Counted from the first letter of the stretch, positions 27,363 through 37,223 are shown. The stretch: DNA of 64,000 nt from a bacterium (GCA_016124235.1 WGOC01000002.1:270256-334255); one strand, 5' to 3'. Program-made: numbers and translations. The notes: generated by a model not told the origin, from the sequence alone.

Positions 27363-28118
27363 CTATTCAACATTGGAGAAGACAGTTCCGTTATTCATTT
27401 TGTGGTACATAGGTGTGGAGGCATGGATAAACGATTCCATTCGTTTGATCAGACCGGCTTCCTTACCTGGAGTTGAGTAACTCAAAACAGAAACGTATGC
27501 CCATCTTTGAAGCTCGCCGGTTAATAATAGATGCTTTGCCATCCACCACATGCGCTCGAAATGGCTGGCGGTGATTCGCTGATCGGCAACAAACCAGTAC
27601 ATATATACCGCTCGCACTTTTTCCTCTCTCCCATCAGGCTGCTTCAAAACACGCTCAGCGACAATTTCCTTTACTGGAAGCTTTCTTTTATTGCGCAATG
27701 TTACAAACGCTACCTTTTCTTTCAAGATGCTCCAACCCTGCCCCGTCAAACAATACTCGGGCTTGTGAATGCTCGTTCTATCGAGGCCCATCATGACAAC
27801 GGTTACTTGCAGAGGCGCCATATTAGACGATTCATCGACGTAAAGTCGCCGCGCGAAGGTTGTGTCGCTTGGCAACCAGTCGACTTCTAATTTCGTAATC
27901 GGCCTTGCGGTTGACGTGTAATCCAATACACGTTGCGGCAATGCAATAGTATTTGTGGCAATTAGTCGCCCATCCTCACAATATACATTCTCACCACGCA
28001 TTATTAGTCCGGGATTTCCTAGATGGCGACTTCGATCGATGTGGCGCAGAAACAAGGCAGTTACCACCATCGTCGCAATCATTGCTGCAAATACCGACCA
28101 TTTACCTTTCGTCTTCAT
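27363..28118 (-). CDS. epsI: Exosortase-associated protein EpsI
   Basis: 251 aa with one N-terminal membrane helix (WSVFAAMIATMVVTALFL) and an extracytoplasmic EpsI (DUF3485) domain. The family motif HKPEYCLTGQGW is clear, followed by VKEIVAERVLKQPDGREEKVRAVYMYWF. EpsI usually follows or is fused to exosortase in exopolysaccharide loci; its exact role is not known. Its ATG overlaps the exosortase stop (ATGA, 28118-28115), so they are coupled. Confidence 0.9.
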   Translation of the reverse strand: MKTKGKWSVFAAMIATMVVTALFLRHIDRSRHLGNPGLIMRGENVYCEDGRLIATNTIALPQRVLDYTSTARPITKLEVDWLPSDTTFARRLYVDESSNMAPLQVTVVMMGLDRTSIHKPEYCLTGQGWSILKEKVAFVTLRNKRKLPVKEIVAERVLKQPDGREEKVRAVYMYWFVADQRITASHFERMWWMAKHLLLTGELQRWAYVSVLSYSTPGKEAGLIKRMESFIHASTPMYHKMNNGTVFSNVE

Positions 28119-29059
28119 GCTTGGCCATTTCTGACGGACGCACGAGTTATTATTGGTGGGGATTCTCTTATTTTCTTCCCCACAAACAGCAACCCACCGA
28201 GTGCGATTGCAAATGTTAGGAAGCCTAACTTTTGTTCAACCATTGCGCCAGCTTCAATGCTGATTGATCGCCCGACAATCAATACCAGTGTGATGCGGGT
28301 CAGGTTGCCGAGAATTGCAAGTGGGAATGCCAACCCGATCAATGTTGACCGCTTCCAAGCTTCAGTGAAATGCGTATATGCGTAAATTATGGCCAAGACT
28401 AGCATGGATACCAAACTGCGGATTCCGCTACACGCGGGTGCGACGTCAAATAACGGAGTTCCCTGTGGGGACAGGATTTGAGATCCGTTGGCCAAATAAC
28501 CAAGGCCCAAAAACAGATTCCCCAGACTCACCGCAATCTTCGTAACAACTATTCGTAATGGGAGCGTGAGCACGTCTTGCAAAGTGCCTAACGGAACCAT
28601 AAAAACAAGAAGCCCCATCGGGAAAAACGTGCGTTTCGTCCACTCTTTTCCAAATGTAACCCCTCCTATGCCATACAATCCAACAACAAATCCCAACAGG
28701 GAAATCCTCACCTGCTGGACCAAATACCCCACGATGTGCATGCCGACGCCGATCAGGAAAATCAACAGAGCTGGCCCCCAAACGCTCTTGCTTATTCCTA
28801 TCAACTCATTTCGTTTCCAAATCAGAAGCGCCACAACCACAAAGGGTATAAACAGGCAGTAGTGATCATCAGCGGACATCGAATACGCATAACGCGTCCA
28901 TCCGAACATTGATGAAGTGTCATGGTATCCAAACGTGTTGTTTCCGTAAAAATGGAAGAGAGCCACCCAAGACGCAGACAGCAACGCGAAGAACCACTTA
29001 TTTGGCAGGCTACACCAAAGCCCCCAGGTTTCTGCACTAATCTTTCCGATTGGTTCCAT
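28115..29059 (-). CDS. Exosortase-family transpeptidase-like membrane protein
   Basis: Exosortases are multi-pass membrane proteases proposed to process proteins with a C-terminal PEP-CTERM-type signal. 314 aa from ATG 29059; a longer reading overlaps the next gene. About eight hydrophobic helices. The catalytic Cys210 is in PACSGIRSL and the Arg255 in GNLTRIT, both in family context. The third catalytic residue, normally a His about 25 residues later before a Gly, is not obvious: the corresponding stretch reads GAMVEQKLGF. No ribosome site is visible before 29059. Coupled to epsI. No PEP-CTERM substrate was found in the window. Confidence 0.88.
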   Translation of the reverse strand: MEPIGKISAETWGLWCSLPNKWFFALLSASWVALFHFYGNNTFGYHDTSSMFGWTRYAYSMSADDHYCLFIPFVVVALLIWKRNELIGISKSVWGPALLIFLIGVGMHIVGYLVQQVRISLLGFVVGLYGIGGVTFGKEWTKRTFFPMGLLVFMVPLGTLQDVLTLPLRIVVTKIAVSLGNLFLGLGYLANGSQILSPQGTPLFDVAPACSGIRSLVSMLVLAIIYAYTHFTEAWKRSTLIGLAFPLAILGNLTRITLVLIVGRSISIEAGAMVEQKLGFLTFAIALGGLLFVGKKIRESPPIITRASVRNGQA

Positions 29060-29085
29060 AGGAAATTTATACGCGTAACGACACC

Positions 29086-30270
29086 TCAAGTAGCCACATT
29101 CTCGTACGCTGACAAAAGATTCTCCACAGAGTTTTCCCAAGCAAGCGGTCCAATTATGCGTCGGAGCGCAACCGAAGACATCAAATCCCGCCGCTGTTCA
29201 TCTCGCAATACCTCAAGAATGATGTCCCCAAGCTTCTCTGGGCAATTCTCATAGATGTACGCTGCAGCTTCTGCGGCACTTTCGCGCCCTTCAAAAGTAG
29301 CAAACATTACCTGTGGTTTTCCAAATGCCATGTACTCTAACGTCTTGTTCATTGTACAGTGATTGTTGTAGGGATTAATTGGGTCACAGGCAACGCCTAG
29401 ATCCATGGTTTTCAGCGCTGAAAAAAGGTATTCATTGCTAACTCTCCCGGGCATATCCACAAAATCCCGCAATTTGTAGAAATCTCTAAGCTTTACCAGG
29501 GTTTCATATTCGGGCCCCGTTCCCATGAGCAAAAACTGAATGTCTTGACGCTTCCTATGTTGGACAATGTGTTTGACGGCCTCGACTAGGTAATGAACAC
29601 CGTCGGCATTACCCATCACTCCAACATAGCCAACCAAATAGCGCCTTCCTCGGCGCAGCGAATTGTCAGCTGCACATTCCTGGACTTGAATTTTTGGCGC
29701 AGTTCTTACGACGATCACCGAGTCGGGTTTCTTTTTCCCGCGCGCTTCCGCAACTTTCTTCACAGACTGATTCGTAGCGACTACCACGTCCGCCAACCAG
29801 TACGTCAACCACTCTGCTGTGCGGACCATCCAATAGAGATATCCGCGACCACCAAATTTGGCTTCATACATTTCAGGCCATAAATCATGTTGATCGTAGA
29901 TAACTCGTGTTCCAAAGAATAACTTAAAAGGGAGGGCGACAAGAAACAGCAAATCTGGGGGGTTACAGATATGAATTATTCGGAACCGATGGCGCCACCA
30001 GGCCTTCCAAGCCAGTATCGTCTCGCCGCAAAGGGCCGAGGCATACTCGCCCACAAACCCCAGCAGACCACCGGCTTCTTCGCTGATCCAGTGCCTATAA
30101 ATGTGAATCCCATCACGACATTCATATGCCGCGGTCCATCCCCGCATCTTGGGACAAATGACAACCACTTCGTAGCCCGCGTCACGCAATGCACATGATT
30201 CCTGCCATACCCGCCGGTCCAACGGCACAGGCAGGTTCTCCACAATGATCAGTACAGCGGGCTTCTTCAC
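29086..30270 (-). CDS. GT4-type glycosyltransferase
   Basis: Cytoplasmic glycosyltransferase of the GT-B fold, probably retaining, adding a sugar to the growing lipid-linked repeat. 394 aa if started at GTG 30270, four bases after the algD stop; ATG 30336 would overlap algD by 62 bp. The protein opens KPAVLIIVENLPVPLDRRVWQE, an N-terminus common in exopolysaccharide GT4 enzymes. It has YLVGYVGVMGNADGVHYLVEAV and a C-terminal NKTLEYMAFGKPQVMF (acidic/nucleotide-binding region). Donor and acceptor unknown. Confidence 0.87.
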   Translation of the reverse strand: MKKPAVLIIVENLPVPLDRRVWQESCALRDAGYEVVVICPKMRGWTAAYECRDGIHIYRHWISEEAGGLLGFVGEYASALCGETILAWKAWWRHRFRIIHICNPPDLLFLVALPFKLFFGTRVIYDQHDLWPEMYEAKFGGRGYLYWMVRTAEWLTYWLADVVVATNQSVKKVAEARGKKKPDSVIVVRTAPKIQVQECAADNSLRRGRRYLVGYVGVMGNADGVHYLVEAVKHIVQHRKRQDIQFLLMGTGPEYETLVKLRDFYKLRDFVDMPGRVSNEYLFSALKTMDLGVACDPINPYNNHCTMNKTLEYMAFGKPQVMFATFEGRESAAEAAAYIYENCPEKLGDIILEVLRDEQRRDLMSSVALRRIIGPLAWENSVENLLSAYENVAT

Positions 30271-30274
30271 GATG

Positions 30275-31576
30275 TTACCAGCAAAACCCTTGGTAAGTCG
30301 CTTCAAGTCGTTGGAGCTCAGGCCAGCCGTTGACATCGATGATGTGATGCTTTTCTGTCACCCAACACTTCAACTCCTCGACCGGGGCGCATTTCTGATT
30401 GATCAGAATCATTCCTGAGTCACCCACCGCATCCTTAAGATTCGGACACAAAAGACTGGCCAGATGCGGCATCTTCGTATCGATGGCGCGCTTATTGGCA
30501 CCTACCAATCCTGCCAGATTGAGGGCCGGATCGTAGATACGAAGCTTCCACCCGCGCCCCAGCAGTGTCTGAGCCACCTCCACCATCGCGCTCTCACGCA
30601 AATCGTCTGTGTTTGATTTGAAGCTCAGCCCCAATATACAGGCCTCGGTCTGGCCGCTCTCCGCAATCAACGTCAACAAGCTCTGCAAATGACGCTCATT
30701 GCTTGGCAGCAAACTTTCCAGCATCGGCAATTGCACGCCATTCACTCGCGCACAATTGGTCAATGCCCGCAAGTCCTTTGGCAGGCATGAGCCCCCAAAA
30801 GGGTTCCCTGGCTTAAGGTAGTACGCGGACAAATTGAGTTTGGTGTCCCGGGAAACCAGCCTCATGACCACACGGGAATCAACGCCTATCTGTTTGCCTA
30901 TTCGACCGATTTCGTTGGCAAATGTGATCTTTGCTGCATGGAACGCATTGCAGGTATACTTAACCATTTCCGCCGTAGGCCAGCTTACTATTTCGGCGCT
31001 TTCTCCAAATAAAGCCGCCAGCAACTCTGCAGATGGCTCTTGTCCTTCTTTGGAACCCACAACCGCGAGCGAAGGATCTTCAAAATCAGCCACCGCGGTG
31101 CTTTCCCTGAGAAACTCCGGGAAGAAGTGGACCCGCAGCTGCCCCGTGGAAACTAGGTCGCCTAAGAACTCATCCACTAATAACTGTGTACTGCCCGGTA
31201 ACATCGTGCTCCGCAATACGAGCACATGCGCTTTATCTTTACGCCGCACCGCATTGCCGATCTGGTCAACGACTGCCCTCACATAACTCAAGTCCAAGGC
31301 ACCGCTCACACGCGAGGGCGTTCCCACACAGACGATGGAGAGCTCCGTGGCCTCGATTGCTTCCTCACATTTATTGGTGGCGCGCAACCGCCCTTGCTCT
31401 TTCGCGGACCGAAGTAATTCGTCCAGCCGAGGCTCAACGATCGGTGAGATCCCTCGGTTAAACATCTCCACTTTACTCTTCTGTACATCGACTCCAACGA
31501 CGCCATGGCCTCGCTTTGCCAGGCATCCCGCCGTCACGGCGCCCACGTAACCGAGGCCAAAAATACTAATGTTCAT
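30275..31576 (-). CDS. algD: GDP-mannose 6-dehydrogenase (AlgD-like)
   Basis: Oxidises GDP-mannose to GDP-mannuronate with two NAD+. 433 aa from ATG 31576 (MNISIFGLGYVGAVTAGCLAKRGHG), matching the AlgD start. Catalytic Cys264 in PFGGSCLPKDLRAL; other AlgD-specific stretches are SPIVEPRLDELL, FFPEFLRESTAVADFEDP, KYTCNAFHAAKITFANEIG and LGLSFKSNTDDLRES, and the protein ends GFCW, as AlgD ends in a very similar ICW. I recognise these from the Pseudomonas enzyme, so GDP-mannose is favoured over UDP-glucose. ATGA overlap with the upstream heparinase-like gene. It suggests a uronic acid in the polymer. Confidence 0.87.
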   Translation of the reverse strand: MNISIFGLGYVGAVTAGCLAKRGHGVVGVDVQKSKVEMFNRGISPIVEPRLDELLRSAKEQGRLRATNKCEEAIEATELSIVCVGTPSRVSGALDLSYVRAVVDQIGNAVRRKDKAHVLVLRSTMLPGSTQLLVDEFLGDLVSTGQLRVHFFPEFLRESTAVADFEDPSLAVVGSKEGQEPSAELLAALFGESAEIVSWPTAEMVKYTCNAFHAAKITFANEIGRIGKQIGVDSRVVMRLVSRDTKLNLSAYYLKPGNPFGGSCLPKDLRALTNCARVNGVQLPMLESLLPSNERHLQSLLTLIAESGQTEACILGLSFKSNTDDLRESAMVEVAQTLLGRGWKLRIYDPALNLAGLVGANKRAIDTKMPHLASLLCPNLKDAVGDSGMILINQKCAPVEELKCWVTEKHHIIDVNGWPELQRLEATYQGFCW

Positions 31577-33543
31577 GGAGCAACGGAGGCTAGGAATGTG
31601 GTGCTGAAAACGCAAGGCTTGTCGCTTTTTTGCCGCGCGTGCAACTTGAGATAAGGCGCCCATTCCGTTTTTCGAAAAGTACCGGAAACCAAACCTGCGA
31701 GCGATTCTCTCTTCTCTCCTCTCGATGCTTGCTCGACCACTACGATCTCGTCCCAATCGGCGGACAGCTCAACCCGCACCGCAGCATCGCGGCGGCGCAC
31801 AATGATCGCCCGATCCGACACTCGCTTGATCACCGCCCCAGGTGCAAATTGCCAGTGCACGGAAAAAGCGATCATTTCGGGCAGCGGACCTTTCACCCCG
31901 ATGTAATCATACACCTCGATCCGTCGGCCTCCTTCCTCCACCCTTACTTCGCGAGATGGCATTCGGTTTCCCACCGGAACCATCCCGAGCCCCCGTGTGT
32001 CACCGACCGCGCTCAGGATTGGTTTCGCGTGATGACTGGACCAAAGAAACGGGCCCTTGCGTTGCGGCCACTCTTCTCCATCCGAAGTCGGACCATTATG
32101 GGCGGCGCGAGAAGCCAGCCAATTCCTCAATTCTCGATCGGCATAGTAAGCCCCGGTACCCGGATCGATCACTATTGCCACTCCTTTCCGCCAAATGGAA
32201 AGATGCAGAGCGTCAAGATGTCCGTGCGCCGCTGTCTTCAAGTACCCAAGCGGCGATAGATCCCACCGCAACCACCAGTATCCTGACTCTAGAATCGCAA
32301 TGCCCGAGTCCGGGAAATACCACCAATTAGCAAGTTCTCGCGCTTTTAGTGGGCAACCGCTCCCCAATGGGAGCGACTGCTTTGGCGGCTCGCCCAGCCA
32401 AAACTCCATACCGCTCGGTCGCGACGATTGAGCCATCCAATCCCGCCACTCCCGAATCAAGCCATTCGAACGAATATAGAATGGGCTGACAAAAGCTGAA
32501 TCAGAATCACCATAGTCCCAAACTTCACTCTGGGCCTGAACCTCCCAAAAGAATCGCGCTGCATCACTGAGTCGCGATTCAACAGCACTGGCGATCATTC
32601 GCCCGGAAGCGATCAATGCAAGCCTGGCCTGCCAGCAGAACTCAAACGAGAACAGTTGGTAGTTCAAGGCCTGCTCACGATTGCCACCGTCTGGTGAAAA
32701 TTGTGTCAGAACTTCCCGCTCCCAAATCGCCTGCAACCGTTCAGTTGGAGCACAAAGTCGAACTAAAGACGGCCACCGCACGACTGCCAAAATTAGACCA
32801 ACCAATTCGCCTAACAGGTGGTTGTTGGCCGACGTCCCAAAAGACTTGTGCCTCCAGGCAAACCAGACGTGTGGAGGCAGAATGGAGCGGCGTAATCCGT
32901 CCACACGCTTTCCAAAGTCCTGTCTGCTGTTTTCCGCTGCTCCGTTGACAAAGTAAGTCAGCAGTGCATCGATCCAGGTGAACTGAATCAACCTCATTCC
33001 CACCTCCAACGCACTCGTCCAGTTCCAACCACGATAGGGAGGGTTGTGTTCCACCCAATCCTCCAGTGAATCGACACACTTCGCAGCCGCCCGAAAGTCA
33101 TTCAATAAATAAGCGGCCATTGCCAATCGAACCAAGGGGTGCCAACGACTGAGTTCCCAAATCAATTTGCTGTCCGCTCCCGCAGGTAAATTGCGATGGT
33201 CGAGCTTGAAAGCTGACTCTCGCGTCGATACATCACATCCTACTACATAGTCCTTTTGCCAAAGTGGCGGATCGTCCACATGCAATTCGAGATGACCAAA
33301 CGCTAGCCACTTGCCCGTAAGAATCTGGTCCACCTCGTTTGCCAACGAATCTCGCATCAATGCCGAAGCCGCTTCGCATGGCGGCAACGCCGGGAAATTG
33401 CCACCTTCCCCAATATCGCAGTGCGACCAGTCAGGCAACCGACCGGAATCCCGGAATTGGCGCCATTTCTTCCGTGTGTGAAGCGCCATCTCATCAAGAC
33501 TCATGGCCTTGAGTCGATGCCAGTACCACTTCAGCTTAGACAT
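31573..33543 (-). CDS. Heparinase II/III-family protein
   Basis: 656 aa from ATG 33543, directly after the upstream stop; a TTG 51 bp earlier is less likely. N-terminal helical (alpha/alpha toroid) part with KWYWHRLKAMSLDEMALHTRKKWRQ, RGWNWTSALEVGMRLIQFTW and FGTSANNHLLGELVGL; C-terminal beta-sheet part with TAAHGHLDALHLSIWRKGVAIVIDPGTGAYY, the heparinase II/III region where a His and Tyr act in uronic-acid lyases. No signal peptide, so a cytoplasmic location is suggested, which is common for members inside polysaccharide gene clusters. It may edit a uronate-containing glycan. Coupled to algD by ATGA overlap. Confidence 0.85.
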   Translation of the reverse strand: MSKLKWYWHRLKAMSLDEMALHTRKKWRQFRDSGRLPDWSHCDIGEGGNFPALPPCEAASALMRDSLANEVDQILTGKWLAFGHLELHVDDPPLWQKDYVVGCDVSTRESAFKLDHRNLPAGADSKLIWELSRWHPLVRLAMAAYLLNDFRAAAKCVDSLEDWVEHNPPYRGWNWTSALEVGMRLIQFTWIDALLTYFVNGAAENSRQDFGKRVDGLRRSILPPHVWFAWRHKSFGTSANNHLLGELVGLILAVVRWPSLVRLCAPTERLQAIWEREVLTQFSPDGGNREQALNYQLFSFEFCWQARLALIASGRMIASAVESRLSDAARFFWEVQAQSEVWDYGDSDSAFVSPFYIRSNGLIREWRDWMAQSSRPSGMEFWLGEPPKQSLPLGSGCPLKARELANWWYFPDSGIAILESGYWWLRWDLSPLGYLKTAAHGHLDALHLSIWRKGVAIVIDPGTGAYYADRELRNWLASRAAHNGPTSDGEEWPQRKGPFLWSSHHAKPILSAVGDTRGLGMVPVGNRMPSREVRVEEGGRRIEVYDYIGVKGPLPEMIAFSVHWQFAPGAVIKRVSDRAIIVRRRDAAVRVELSADWDEIVVVEQASRGEKRESLAGLVSGTFRKTEWAPYLKLHARQKSDKPCVFSTTFLASVAP

Positions 33544-33544
33544 G

Positions 33545-35731
33545 TCATTGGAGATCGACGGCTCGACCCGCTTGAATGGATTCCAAAACGGCAAAAGTCA
33601 GCAACATGCTCTGCCGCGTCTGTTCATACGGGATAGGGTGCTCCGCCTCTCCACGCAAATAGGCCAGCCACGCCACCATTTGCTCTCCATGCCCCTTTCC
33701 ACCGAACGAGTATTTGGACACTTTGCGTCCACGGTGCACGACGAGTTTTTGGAAATTCTCAATTTCTGCCACAAAACCAGCTCCAAAAACTGTGCAGGTT
33801 TCCTTCGGCCAAGTGGAATCGCCTTCTGCCGAGTAAACCAGTTGACCACTGGATCCATCAGAAAACTCGATCTGAGCTGCCACACTATCAGGAAAAGGCA
33901 GCCTTCCCACCGTCGGCCATGTGGTCTGCGCGAGCGCTCGAATCGGCTTCGCATCAAATAAGAAACAGAAGTAATCCAAAAAATGACAAGCTTCACCCAG
34001 TACCCGGCCGCCACTCTCCGCGTGATTCGCGTACCAGTGAGCCGGATCGAGTTTGCCCGCTGCCACGCGGTAGCTCGCGGTCTTGGGGCCCGGCGTTTTT
34101 CCAAGCAATTTTTTTAGCTCCGTGCTTGCGCCGGCGAAACGACGATTGAACCCCACCTGCACCGAGCCTTTGCCATTGGAAATCAACTCGTCGATTTCGG
34201 CCAACTCTTCACGAGTGAGGCACAGCGGTTTCTCAACAAACACTTGCCGGTTCGCTCGGAGCGCCGCGCAGACAATCGGAGCGTGCAAATGATGTCGGGT
34301 CGCCACGATAACTGCCGAGGGGTTTGCCTCTTCTTTCTGCTGCAAAAGCGGTTGATAATCAGTTGCGGCTTCAGCAAAACCAAACTTGCTTTTCACATGT
34401 TTCGCCGATAGCGAAGTGTTGTTCACCACCGTTCCCAGTGGGACTTGTCCCTTCAGGTGCGGCAGCAACATCGTCCGCGCAAAATTGCCTGCTCCGATGA
34501 CATCAAGACGAGTCACCGGCGCCGACAGTCGCGAGGGAGGGCCGCTGATCCCCAAGGACGGCTCATTGGCAGCCACTACTTTGTTCCCGTTCGGAGATCT
34601 CTCATCTTCGTCTCGGTAATTGAGCACGACTCCAACTTCCCGGGCTCCAGCCTCGCCAAGCAACTCCTGATAAACCGCCAACGATTTCAAAAAGGGCACC
34701 GTTCGCGTAGTTAGGGCATTGAGATCAAGCTGCCCAGTCTTCATCAAATGCAAACAAGCGTCGAAATTTCGCTGCTCTGTCCACCGCACGTAACCAATTG
34801 GGTAGTCAGCCCCTCCCCATTCATATGAAGGATCATATCGACCAGGACCATAGCTTCGGGAGTAGCGAACATCGATTTCCTTCTCGTAGGCATACTTCCA
34901 CAGCAGATCGACCTTCGTATTCCCCACCACCACAATCCGCCCGCGATCTCGCAATGCCTCAATCGCTTGTTCGGTCGGGGCGTTGGTCGCCGCGGCCGTC
35001 GCCAGCACCACCGCATCGACCCCAAACCCACCCGTCCAAACCCGCACTTCGTCGAGCAGGTTCTGTTGGCTCGGAATTATGAACCGTTCGGCGCCCATTC
35101 TTTCCGCAAATGGCTTTCTCGCGGAGGCAAGATCAACTGCCATGACCCGCACACCGTTGGCTCGTAAGAGGGCCGTCACGAGCAAGCCCACCAACCCTTG
35201 GCCCGTCACCAGCACGCGGTCGCCAATGCTGGGGTCCAATTGGCGAACCGTCTGCAAAGCGATTGATACCACCGTGGTATAGGCTGCCTGCCAATTCTCA
35301 ACACCCTCGGGAACCTTCGCGACCAATAGATCCGGCACAGCTATGAACTCAGCATGCAGGGCGGTCTCGTTTCCAGCACATGCCACTCGGTCACCCACGC
35401 GAAAACGTGTATTCAAAGGATCTACCGCCACGACGACGCCTGCGGCGCTGTAGCCAAGTGGCGTAGGGGTTTCGAGTCGATTACGCACCTTGTCCATGGC
35501 CGCCTTCCAACCCAGCGTCTTCGCCGTATCCAAGACTTTTCTAACCTGGTCGGGCCTTGCCTTTGCCTTTTGCAGCAGGTTCATTTTTGCCTGCTCCACT
35601 TTCATCTTTTCCGTTCCCACACTGATGACCGAATGAGTGACACGCACCAGCACCCCGCCAGGCGGTGCCGTGGGCAAAGGAACCTCCTGCAACTCGAGAC
35701 GGCCGTCCTGATATTGAGCTATTTGTTTCAA
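33545..35731 (-). CDS. Two-domain oxidoreductase: zinc-type alcohol dehydrogenase fused to Gfo/Idh/MocA
   Basis: 728 aa. Residues 1-370 are a medium-chain dehydrogenase (GDRVACAGNETALHAEFI, AAYTTVVSIALQTVRQLDPSIGDRVLVTGQGLVGLLVTALL), residues ~390-728 a Gfo/Idh/MocA oxidoreductase (RLDVIGAGNFARTMLLPHLKG, VEKPLCLTREELAEI, GRVLGEACHFLDYFCFL). Both Rossmann motifs are intact. The catalytic Cys/His zinc ligands of classical alcohol dehydrogenases are not all evident. This fusion is known from polysaccharide clusters next to heparinase-like genes; its substrate is unknown and probably a nucleotide or glycosyl sugar. The neighbouring gene starts right at its stop. Confidence 0.9.
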   Translation of the reverse strand: MKQIAQYQDGRLELQEVPLPTAPPGGVLVRVTHSVISVGTEKMKVEQAKMNLLQKAKARPDQVRKVLDTAKTLGWKAAMDKVRNRLETPTPLGYSAAGVVVAVDPLNTRFRVGDRVACAGNETALHAEFIAVPDLLVAKVPEGVENWQAAYTTVVSIALQTVRQLDPSIGDRVLVTGQGLVGLLVTALLRANGVRVMAVDLASARKPFAERMGAERFIIPSQQNLLDEVRVWTGGFGVDAVVLATAAATNAPTEQAIEALRDRGRIVVVGNTKVDLLWKYAYEKEIDVRYSRSYGPGRYDPSYEWGGADYPIGYVRWTEQRNFDACLHLMKTGQLDLNALTTRTVPFLKSLAVYQELLGEAGAREVGVVLNYRDEDERSPNGNKVVAANEPSLGISGPPSRLSAPVTRLDVIGAGNFARTMLLPHLKGQVPLGTVVNNTSLSAKHVKSKFGFAEAATDYQPLLQQKEEANPSAVIVATRHHLHAPIVCAALRANRQVFVEKPLCLTREELAEIDELISNGKGSVQVGFNRRFAGASTELKKLLGKTPGPKTASYRVAAGKLDPAHWYANHAESGGRVLGEACHFLDYFCFLFDAKPIRALAQTTWPTVGRLPFPDSVAAQIEFSDGSSGQLVYSAEGDSTWPKETCTVFGAGFVAEIENFQKLVVHRGRKVSKYSFGGKGHGEQMVAWLAYLRGEAEHPIPYEQTRQSMLLTFAVLESIQAGRAVDLQ

Positions 35732-35824
35732 GGCTATTTATTGTCGGCTGGGATGATCCACCCGGAACACGGCCGCGGATCAAAGCACTATACGGTCTGC
35801 CACATCAACGCCGAATCGCGGCTT

Positions 35825-37219
35825 TCAAAGGCGGCTCACCACCCAGCGATGTTTACCTCGCGAAGTGCGTTCCGTTTCCTTCACTTCCTTTAGACGGACA
35901 TTCATGTCATCGCCTAGCTTGCGCCGAATGCCTATCTCGATTTGCGGCAAGCGCGTACGTGAAAAAGCGGGCCCCGGCACGTAGCGAAATTCTACTTTGC
36001 CCGATTCTTCCTGATAGAACTGCACCGCGTAAAGATCATTAAAGATCGAGTCGTGCATGTTGAAAGCCGTCAATGAAATCCTGCGCCCCTTACCAGACAC
36101 TAGAAATTCCTGCTCGCGACCATCCACGGCCGATGCCGCCAGCCACGGAAACTCCAGATTGCCGTCATGCTTCGGATCGGCTAAGCGAACGAAGTCCCCT
36201 GTCCGGTACCGGATCAACGGCATGGCCACGTTATGAAAGCTCGTGCCAATCACCTCGCACAAGCCATCCGAATTTGGCGAACCAAACTCGACATACCCAT
36301 AAGTCGGCCAAAAATAAAATATCTCTGATTCCTTTCCTTCGCCCGCAAGAATGACCCGTTCACTGTGCCCGTACCAGCGGTACACCCGGCACTTGAAGAC
36401 TCGTTCCAGCAGTCGTTTCTGCGGTATCGTCAAACGCTCGGAACCCGCAAGAAGACCTTTGATCGGTAACCGCCACTCGTGCCCGGCTCGTTCAAGAAAC
36501 TCAGCAAGTTGCAGGGCAGCGCTGGGATAGGCATGTAGTAAGTCAGGTTTGAATCGCTCGATTGCGTCAAGATACTCGGGAAGCCTCGCTTCAGTCAGAT
36601 GATACGAGGAGAGCATCAACCAGTCGCGCGTCGCGTCGTAGCTCGAAATTCTTCCTTCAGCCCTTTCACTCGTGACATGCCCTCGGATGACCGCCATCCG
36701 CGCTCCTTCAAAATAGCCGCCGCGCCGCCATTGAGCCTCAAGAAACGCCTGTTCTTTAGGACGACTCACTCCCTTCTGCAGGTAAAAGCCGACCGGGACA
36801 CCCGTGGATCCTCCCGTCGTCATGTACAGTCTCTGACTGGGAGGCACCACTCGCGAAACCATCGCCTCGCGATTCTTCAGGAGATCTTGCTTTTCCAGGA
36901 ATGGACATTTTGACAAATCCTCGAATGCTGTAAACCGGCTCGGGTCAAAGCCGGACCGAGCGAACCGCTCCCGATAAAACGGGCAGTTCTGAGCAGCGTG
37001 TGTCAGCGTTTCACGCAATTTCTCTAGTTGGAAACTGCGAATCTGTTCAGCGGACCAACTTTCTACATCTTGGGTCAATTTGCGGAACGCACTAAATCGC
37101 CTGCCAAGTCTTACCCGGGTCGGTAACTGACGGTAACCCCACCCAATCGCTCGCTTCGCGCCGTCAGGCAGACGCTCATAGACGGAGAGAAGCGGGTATA
37201 ACTTGTCCTCAAGACTCAT
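35825..37219 (-). CDS. CapK/PaaK-like AMP-dependent ligase
   Basis: 464 aa from ATG 37219, just after the DUF362 stop. Adenylate-forming enzyme of the phenylacetate-CoA-ligase/CapK group: LRETLTHAAQNCPFYRERF, the phosphate-binding loop YMTTGGSTGVPVGFY, RWYGHSERVILAGE and PLIRYRTGDFVRLADP are all family features. CapK-like members inside capsule clusters are thought to activate a carboxylic acid for attachment to sugar or transfer it. No CoA-binding or carrier protein lies nearby, so the acceptor is unknown. It sits in a co-directional block with the DUF362 and two-domain oxidoreductase genes. Confidence 0.87.
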   Translation of the reverse strand: MSLEDKLYPLLSVYERLPDGAKRAIGWGYRQLPTRVRLGRRFSAFRKLTQDVESWSAEQIRSFQLEKLRETLTHAAQNCPFYRERFARSGFDPSRFTAFEDLSKCPFLEKQDLLKNREAMVSRVVPPSQRLYMTTGGSTGVPVGFYLQKGVSRPKEQAFLEAQWRRGGYFEGARMAVIRGHVTSERAEGRISSYDATRDWLMLSSYHLTEARLPEYLDAIERFKPDLLHAYPSAALQLAEFLERAGHEWRLPIKGLLAGSERLTIPQKRLLERVFKCRVYRWYGHSERVILAGEGKESEIFYFWPTYGYVEFGSPNSDGLCEVIGTSFHNVAMPLIRYRTGDFVRLADPKHDGNLEFPWLAASAVDGREQEFLVSGKGRRISLTAFNMHDSIFNDLYAVQFYQEESGKVEFRYVPGPAFSRTRLPQIEIGIRRKLGDDMNVRLKEVKETERTSRGKHRWVVSRL

Positions 37220-37223
37220 GCGG

